Source: Lindgomyces ingoldianus | Taxonomy: Eukaryota; Ascomycota; Dothideomycetes; Pleosporales; Lindgomycetaceae | Reading direction: 5' to 3' | Assembly (NCBI RefSeq): GCF_010093535.1 | Contig: NW_022985189.1 | Coordinates: 254,432-318,431 of the forward strand | Length of the DNA stretch: 64,000 bases | Part shown: positions 57,632 to 64,000 of the stretch, piece by piece | How the letters are laid out: each line of letters starts with the position of its first letter | Position numbering within the stretch: position 1 is the stretch's first letter | Notes under the pieces: generated by a model | What the model saw: the letters and a program-made list of their open reading frames with translations, nothing else | The model's database searches: none | Told to the model about the DNA's origin: nothing | Made by a program: the position numbers and the translations under genes

Positions 57632-59320
57632 CTTGGCTTTAGGAAATAGGCAAAGTACGTTGTATGTGTGCTGGATTCGAGAATGAATCAATATTTCCTG
57701 AACTTGAGATGAACTTTCCCTCACATCCAGTGATGCCGGTTCTGTAAGTGGAATAGCCCGAGCCGCCGTTTAGCGAGCCAATCAAAATCAGGGATCTAGC
57801 TACCAGTATGTGCTTTGACACGACCTCTGCAGCCAGTGCACAGATACCGCGAAGCTTACTGTGCGGCTCTGTTAGCAAAGGAGACCAATGATCTCCCATA
57901 AAAGTAATGCCGGTCGAGGGAACACCGATTGCTATGCCGGTTGCCAAAAGTGTTATGTGCACAGCCAACGGGCTACTCATCAAATAATTGTACTTAAGTA
58001 CATCCCGTTCCACTAGTCACCACCATTCTCTTTAAAGCTTCGTTATCCTCCCAACTCGGTCGGAGTACCAAGAAATTGATTCACTTTTTACCGTATTTTG
58101 CCCGCACTTCAGGTTGAGACCGTCTTCTCTATATTTACTCAGTTTTGGTATTATGGCAGCTATTCGATCCGTGCAACCTCATCCTAACGAAGGGGGAACT
58201 TTGTCCACGGAAAGCATCCTTGCGCTCGTTGGGATTATTGCCATGTTCCTGATACCGATTCTCTGCGTCATTTTCAAACTTTTCGTCCTTCCTCGTAGTA
58301 AGCAATTTCTATCTATTCTAGTTAGTCGTTGGCAAATTATCTAATCCGTGTCAAGTTTTGCTATCAACACGGTCGACATAGTTATAATCGGCATACCGTT
58401 CTTGGATTTCAGCTAAAAATCGCAAATGTGCCTTAAAGGTTTTGATAGAAATGGATAACGGGAGACTGGTAATGCGAGTCCGGGGGGTTTACAATAAGCC
58501 GCCCACAATACCATATATATCCCATAGCACCTCGGACCCTTAGTCCACAATACATTACTTCTCCCATCACCCATATCCACACAAGGCTACAGGTAATCAT
58601 TTGGTTCAAGGAATGACAGTTGACAATGGACCTCGGATAACTGTTTTGGATACATTTGGTACATGACGCCGAGATAGAAGGTGGGGAACAAATCCGGCGG
58701 TGGGAGTTTATTCTTTACGATATAAAATACATATATAGCCTTCGTCGAACCCTTGAATTTCCTTACGTCTATATTCTACCGTGTGGTCCCGTTTCTGCGC
58801 TCTAGGTTCTGGCTCATCGTGATCTCACATCAAGCCTATTGTTTTTGTAAGGTGTCATCCTGGCGAGTGAAATGCTCCTGTAATTACAGAGCTTCCATCT
58901 TGGGCTTCGTACAGTAATGTAGCAAGGCTGTGCTGTCTAGGGTGTGTAATTGACGAGGTCCGAAAGAATTTGCAACAACCTAGCAGTGTTACTGAGGGGG
59001 ATTTAGAGAGCTGAGAGAAGCGAAAACGTTGCCTATTTATCTACAGCTCAACAGGTCGGCAAGCCAGCCGGATGGGCTGTGCGTGTCCTTACGTATAAAG
59101 AGGAAGGAGTCTTGGAAGAAGCCTTGGGCCCGATTAATACGGAAACATATTGGTCTGCACCCATAAACGTCCGGGGCAAATCCTTTAGCTCTCAACTTAG
59201 AGAGACTAAATCACCGTGGAGAACGCTCACTAACCGAGGTATAATGATACAAACCACCAACGCCACGCTTTGCATACCAATTCCCTTACTCCAGAAAGCA
59301 CCGTAGCCGCATAATAAACC
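57632..59320. other. Intergenic with one possible small membrane-protein frame
   Basis: Apart from the frame at 58153-58344, listed separately, no gene is recognised. A minus-strand frame from ATG 57980 is hydrophobic at its start but has no known motif and runs towards the start of the Zn2Cys6 gene. Confidence 0.45.
58153..58344 (+). CDS. Possible small single-span membrane protein
   Basis: A 63-residue frame starting MAAIRSVQPHPNEGG with one strong hydrophobic segment (ILALVGIIAMFLIPILCVIFKLFVL). The run ends at a stop, but a GTAAGC at 58299 could be a splice donor, so the C-terminus may differ. No family recognised; it may be chance. Confidence 0.3.
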   Translation: MAAIRSVQPHPNEGGTLSTESILALVGIIAMFLIPILCVIFKLFVLPRSKQFLSILVSRWQII

Positions 59321-61124
59321 TCACCAATTCCACGTCCTTGATGCCGCCGAGAAGACTGGCGGTTTCCAGTTCAATCGTTCTGGATCAATGGTTCTCTTCC
59401 CCTTAATTTTTTCCTTGGCCTTCTGCTTTTCCCTCTGCGCAATGACCGCGTCCGTCAATACAATGACATGCTGGTTCTTGTTGTACCTCAGCATATTCAG
59501 ATTCTGCAGCGTATGCAACACATCGTTCGTCGTCATCGCGGTCGCGGCTCCAATGTCTTCGATATTCGCTTCCACCCTACCGTCAATGAGCAAGTCGACG
59601 ATGATCTCTTGCCAGTAGGCACGGTAACCCAGGAGCCCGAGATCGGATAGGGGTTTTTCAGGCGAGCCGAGTTTGCCCTCGCGTTTGGAGAGGAGGTAAG
59701 AGAAGTCGATGAGGAGTTTACCAAAGCCTTTGCGCTGGTATTGCGGGAGGGTGAGAATGCAAGCCACATTGTAGCCTTCAGCTGATTCTTTTTCTTTGGA
59801 GAAGTAACCTACAAGGTGGCAACCGTGTTCGTCGCGCGTGCACATGCAATAAAAGAGAAAAGGATCGACGTCGTAATAGAGGGTCTTGTGGTCAAGGAAG
59901 AGTTTGGAGAGGAGGCAGAGGTTGCGGCACCAAGTTCTTTGGCGCCTTCCGTCGATTTCGAAGAAGGAGACGTAGTCATCGCGGTAGATTTCGTTGCCAG
60001 GTGGATGGAGTAGATTGCACTTTGCACGGTGCCGCTCGAATTCCGTCACTTCGGGGTAGTAGGAGAGACAGAACTCGCAGATGTAGACCATTTCCGAATC
60101 TACAAAATCAATGGGGTAAGGCGAGAAGTACCAGGGTTCGACCTCGAATTTTCCCATTTGAATCTTCTCCAAGTTACGCACTCGAGAGATCTCTGTCTGA
60201 TTTTGCGTCATAGATCCTGATGTTCGAAGTTTCTCGATTTCATCCTCACGCGAGTAGTGTTCTGCGGGTGCTCCTTTGGCTGCGGCTGCTGCATCTTGGA
60301 CGTCTACGAGGTCCTCCTCATCATCAGGTCTTGGGGTTAAGCCATCAGTAATCTCACTTGTCACCAATAACTCCTTGTTCTCTTTTCCACTTGCTTTGGT
60401 CGCGCGTGGCGCCTTTCCAGGTAGGTTGATGTTTGTTGCTTCTGGGGTTGCCGAAAGCTCTTTGTCCAGCTTACTCCGCGACCTCTTCAGATTCTTTTGG
60501 TCTGACTTTGACGGAGCTTGGGACTTCTGAGTGGTCGCAGTCTTCTTCTTTTCTGGTTTCTCTGGGACGGGCCATTCCACTTCTCGCGAGAGGTCGATGC
60601 GGTCTGCCGCAATCCACTCGTCGAGACGTTTGTTGAACTCTTCATAATGGACGTAGAAGGTTGGCTTTCCACGACGCGTCTGGATGGATAGAATTTCTGC
60701 TTTGCGAGTCTCACCGTCCTAGAAACATGTTAGAGTGTGGTATGACTGTGAATGCGGAGGGACAAAAAGATGTAGATATGACAGAATATGAATATAAGAC
60801 TACTAGGAATGCAAAGCTACTACAAAAATAGAATAGAGCGCAACTTGGCTTGACAGATGATATATGCAGTGCAAAAGAATGGTGCAGGAGACGCAGGGTT
60901 GGCGCTGGCACACCCAAGCCAAGCACCTCAGTGATCGCAGTCGCCACAAGCCTCACCTTCTCAACGAAAGCTTTCACCCCGATCCTACATAACAACCATC
61001 AGCATTCATCTCCAAAGTCGCGAAAACAACATCGCACATACCTCAGGGTCGCCAGAGTGGCAAAACCTGTTTCGACTGGCACTGGCGTGCCGCCGGGCTC
61101 ATTAGAATTTTCCCGAGGAGCCAT
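59321..61124 (-). CDS. ESA1: MYST histone acetyltransferase Esa1 (NuA4 catalytic subunit)
   Basis: Three exons, 61124-61042, 60984-60957 (28 nt) and 60718-59321, join in phase to 502 residues. Esa1 acetylates histone H4 and H2A in NuA4, acting in transcription and DNA repair. A chromo-barrel/Tudor-knot domain comes first ([36 protein letters not shown]), then a charged linker, then the MYST domain: the C2HC finger ([19 protein letters not shown]), [20 protein letters not shown] with the catalytic-region Cys and acetyl-CoA loop, and [11 protein letters not shown] with the catalytic Glu. The C-terminus RLNWKPPVF is typical. The 28-nt second exon and the 238-nt second intron are supported because they restore the chromo-barrel frame exactly. 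Divergent from REX4. Confidence 0.95.
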
Positions 61125-61420
61125 AACCGTCCTGAGCTGCTTCACAAATTTTCAGAGATAAAAGATCGCGTTGTGGGTTGTTGTTGTCGTGAATGTTGGA
61201 GTCCCTCTGCCGCCTTCGCGATGGCGAAGTTAGGTGCTCATTGCCGTGATATCATCACGTGATAAGATTAGATAAGATCTAGCACGGACCAGAGAACCTT
61301 TTCCAATGTTACGGCCGCATGTGAACGCGATTGCAAACCGACCACCATACCGCCTTTCACCGATACACTGATAATAGGAAACGACCCCTGGTACCGTCAT
61401 GCGAGACCGATGACAGAACT
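61125..61420. promoter_or_regulatory. ESA1-REX4 divergent promoter region
   Basis: 296 bp between the two start codons, so both promoters share this space. It includes a GATAAGATTAGATAAGATC stretch (two GATAAG motifs at 61260-61278), a possible GATA-factor site. Confidence 0.55.
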
Positions 61421-62515
61421 ATGGCTCCAGTCGAGCTCAAGGACGTCTCTAGCAATTGGAAGAAACTTCAAAAGACTCTTCAATCCTCCAACCCCATATC
61501 CTCGAAACTCCAACCCTTAAAAGCTGAGGGACAAGAGAGGAACAGCCCCCTGAAGCGCAAAAGAGCTGGCAAATTCAATGGAGGGCATAAGCCGCCGTTG
61601 CCATTAGCATCCTTAAACGGTTTAGGAAAACCCCTCCCACACAAACATCTCCCATCCCGCAAACGCCAAAAGATGGAGGAACCGCACTCTATCGGATCCG
61701 CTACTAAACATGCGGGCCCTAAGGCACTCCGTCCTAGCATCTCGATGCCGTCTCTCCGCCAGCCTACACCCCTGCCTACACCCCTGACCGATCCCAAATC
61801 CGCCACCACCTCTATATCCATCCTAGCACCCTCCCCTCACAACCCTGACATCGAGAACGAGGGCGTGTCGCACACTGCCTTACCCGGCAAATACATAGCT
61901 CTGGACTGTGAAATGGTCGGCACTGGTCCAGAACCGGACCGCGACTCGGCCCTCGCTCGAGTCAGCGTCGTAAACTATCATGGCCACCAAGTCTACGATT
62001 CCTACGTCCAGGTTAAAGTCCCCGTAACCGATTACCGCACCTTCGTATCTGGGATCGAGCCCAAGCACCTGCGACACAACGTTGCGCGACCCTTCAAAGA
62101 GGTTCAGGATGATATCAAGATCCTGCTCCAGGGCCGCATCCTTGTTGGTCATGCCGTGAAAAACGATCTGGCCGCTCTCATCCTCAGTCACCCGAAACCC
62201 CATATTAGAGATACCTCTAAGTTCAGCAAGTTCAGGGAGGTAGCGGCGATACCAGGACGGACACCGGGCTTAAAATATTTGGTAGAGAAGTTGTTGGGCG
62301 TCGAAATTCAGGTTGGACATCATAGTTCGGTGGAAGACGCGAGGGCAACTATGGCGTTATACCGGCTGGAGAAAGATGAGTTTGAAGATGAGATCAGGAA
62401 GAGGTACGGCCATATCAAGCTGGGCGATCCAGAAAAGGAGATTGAGGTCATGGATAGACAACCGATAAAGCGAAAGAATAAGAATAAGAAGAAAAAGAAG
62501 AAAAAGAAATCTTAA
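61421..62515 (+). CDS. REX4: Rex4-like RNA exonuclease (DEDDh)
   Basis: Single exon, 364 residues from ATG 61421. Rex4 family enzymes are 3'-5' exoribonucleases in the nucleolus, acting in pre-rRNA processing (ITS1). The N-terminal 150 residues are basic and Pro-rich (nucleolar-type). The exonuclease domain shows the DEDDh set: ALDCEMVGTG (first D and E), VGHAVKNDLAAL (second D), and HSSVEDARATMALY (H and final D). A Lys-rich tail (NKNKKKKKKKKS-like) ends the protein. Codons upstream in frame lack an ATG, so 61421 is the start. Confidence 0.95.
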   Translation: MAPVELKDVSSNWKKLQKTLQSSNPISSKLQPLKAEGQERNSPLKRKRAGKFNGGHKPPLPLASLNGLGKPLPHKHLPSRKRQKMEEPHSIGSATKHAGPKALRPSISMPSLRQPTPLPTPLTDPKSATTSISILAPSPHNPDIENEGVSHTALPGKYIALDCEMVGTGPEPDRDSALARVSVVNYHGHQVYDSYVQVKVPVTDYRTFVSGIEPKHLRHNVARPFKEVQDDIKILLQGRILVGHAVKNDLAALILSHPKPHIRDTSKFSKFREVAAIPGRTPGLKYLVEKLLGVEIQVGHHSSVEDARATMALYRLEKDEFEDEIRKRYGHIKLGDPEKEIEVMDRQPIKRKNKNKKKKKKKKS

Positions 62516-62904
62516 TGTCAAAGACCCCTAGCGTGTGGGGTTGCACGGGAGGGTTGGTACGATGATGGAGTCTACGGGCAATGGAGATACTCCTGAAGAG
62601 TGGATCGACAATGATGTCTGCACCTAGAATTGTTGATGTCATCATGCTGTTGACTTTTGGCGATTGGCCTGGGCGGTACACAAGCTATATAAGTTAATCT
62701 CAATCCCTCGGGTGAATGATATTGAATGAAATGCACATGAGGTTGTATTTCTGAGGGGCCTTGGGCACGCCCTATGATAAGTATACCTGCCCCGTCACAT
62801 GCAATGTGCAATATCACTCAAACGAAGTCATAATCCTCTCCAGGTACATCACGAGTTCGTATATCTACCCCCCTCTTCCCCCAGTCCATCAATCTTCCAT
62901 CTGC
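62516..62904. other. Convergent 3' flanks of REX4 and the aldo/keto reductase
   Basis: 389 bp holding both 3' ends. No gene or repeat seen. Confidence 0.6.
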
Positions 62905-64000
62905 CTACATTCCATGCGGCTTAATCGGCCTGGCATTCTGCACGCTGTCCAACTTCCCAGCAAACTGCAACAACCCGATATCCGAGCTAGTCTGCCTCGT
63001 GCTATACTTCGCACCCATCCACTCAAAGAGGAAGTTCATCGGGAACCCAATCTCAAACCCACTCTCCTTATCAATCTCATCCACCTCCTCATCACTCAAC
63101 TCCAACCCCAAAGCCTCGATATTCCCCTTCAAATGCTCCACCTTCCTGCCACCCACAATTGGAAACACATATGGTGCCTTATGCATCACATATGCCATAG
63201 CGACGCTCGTCAACAGCGTGTTTTTCTTCTTCGCGATTTCCTCGAGCTTGACGGACAGCTTGAGCTGTTTTTCAGATGGGGGCGCCATGTTGCGGCCTTC
63301 GGACGATTTGCGCTGTTCGGCGGTTTTGAAGTTGCCGCCGCCGAGGGAACCCCAGGGAGCGAGCGCCATACCTTCAGAGGTCGCCATGGGTAGGATTTCG
63401 CGCTCGAAGTCGCGTTCGGCGGCGGACCAGCGGCCTTGGTATACACTAAAGGGGCGGAGGCCATTTTGGCGGGCGTCTAGGAGAGTTGTTAGTATAACGC
63501 AATGTTTCTCCTTCTGGCTAAACCCCTGATTTTAAAGCGACGGAGACAGAGGGGTGAGAGTGTGTAAGGGGGCGAGGGATGCATACACTCATTAGCCTTA
63601 CTCACAACCCAAGCCGGCGTGTCACTAACTCCTAGATACAAAACCTTCCCTCGCTGAACCATATGATTCAAACTCTGCATCACCTCCGCCACCCCTGTTG
63701 TGAAGTCCCACCAGTGGACATAGAGGAGGTCGATATAATCGGTTTGTAGTTTCTTAAGCGAGGCTTCGAGCGAGACATGTAGGGATTTGGTGTGATTGCC
63801 AGCGAAATTGATTTTTTGGCGTGGCGGGTTGCGAGGATCTGGATAGCACTAATCGTGGGATGAGGATTGTCAGAGCTTCGTTAGGGCTGGGGTTGGGGCT
63901 GAGGGTAGAATAGTTTGGGGTGAGGGCTTGGAGGAGGACTTACGGTGGTGAACTTGGTGGCTAAGACGATTTCGTCACGGTTTTTGCGTGCTGCCATCCA
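62905..64000 (-). CDS. Aldo/keto reductase, aryl-alcohol-dehydrogenase type (5' end outside window)
   Basis: Three exons are visible and join in phase: 64000-63944 (partial), 63848-63587 and 63476-62905, 297 codons before the stop. The NADPH-dependent aldo/keto reductase barrel is evident: EIVLATKF (catalytic Lys), [11 protein letters not shown] (active-site His), [47 protein letters not shown] and the cofactor-site end [18 protein letters not shown]. The FxxGxSxT... arrangement and NxALGLELS ending resemble the aryl-alcohol dehydrogenase/norsolorinic-acid-reductase group, common in secondary-metabolite clusters, but substrate is unknown. The N-terminus with the Asp and Tyr of the tetrad lies beyond position 64000. 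Confidence 0.93.

Noticed and set aside
57639..57980. Minus-strand hydrophobic frame upstream of the Zn2Cys6 gene
   Set aside because: No recognisable motif, and its end runs close to the start of the neighbouring gene. It may be 5' UTR or chance.
61331..61420. N-terminal extension of REX4 from position 61331
   Set aside because: The first codon would be TTG; the first ATG in frame is at 61421, giving a normal Rex4 length.

Overview
This is eukaryotic, filamentous-fungal DNA. The genes carry short spliceosomal introns (about 46-110 bp, GT...AG, with CTAAC/CTAAT-like branch points), and the conserved proteins are ascomycete housekeeping proteins. One retroelement has been turned into a TA-rich, stop-riddled block of the kind left by repeat-induced point mutation (RIP). 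The gene set suggests Pezizomycotina, perhaps a leotiomycete; that placement is inference. Gene models were built by hand from reading frames and splice sites, checking that exon phases join.

Layout. 0-5 kb: gene-poor DNA with a minisatellite and weak minus-strand relics of NACHT-like and ankyrin sequence. 5.1-7.4 kb: ten-exon CorA-like transporter gene. 9.8-10.9 kb: secreted GH43 glycosidase. 13.9 kb: tRNA-Gln(UUG) with an intron. 15.5-22.1 kb: ALG2 and VPS15, divergent from one short promoter region. 22.9-25.4 kb: an internally deleted Copia-type LTR element with a target-site duplication, a primer site matching the initiator tRNA-Met anticodon arm, a heptad-repeat stretch and a nested 149-bp palindrome. 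26.2-28.4 kb: a multi-pass membrane protein with an unresolved 5' end and a small conserved fungal protein. 29.0-33.1 kb: PP4 catalytic subunit with two large insertions, convergent with ESF1. 35.0-39.1 kb: a 1345-residue protein with a nucleotidyltransferase-like head and a very long disordered tail. 39.1-48.5 kb: an AT-rich block made mainly of a full-length LTR element (7668 bp, 591-bp LTRs, TSD GCTCC) of Gypsy type, on the minus strand and destroyed by RIP-like mutation. 49.8-52.0 kb: a Clr5-TPR gene interrupted by a 527-N assembly gap inside nearly identical TPR repeats. 55.0 kb: Tc1/mariner transposase relic. 55.6-57.6 kb: Zn2Cys6 regulator. 59.3-62.5 kb: ESA1 (MYST acetyltransferase) divergent from REX4 (ribosome-biogenesis exonuclease). 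62.9 kb to the end: aldo/keto reductase cut by the window edge.

The ordinary genes cover vesicle traffic and autophagy (VPS15), N-glycan assembly (ALG2), phosphatase signalling (PP4), pre-rRNA processing (ESF1, REX4) and chromatin acetylation (ESA1). They do not form one pathway. The region most worth a second look is 49-58 kb: recently homogenised TPR repeats with a codon-level difference, an inverted repeat flanking the gene, and a nearby transcription factor. The two LTR elements and the RIP gradient across one of them come next.
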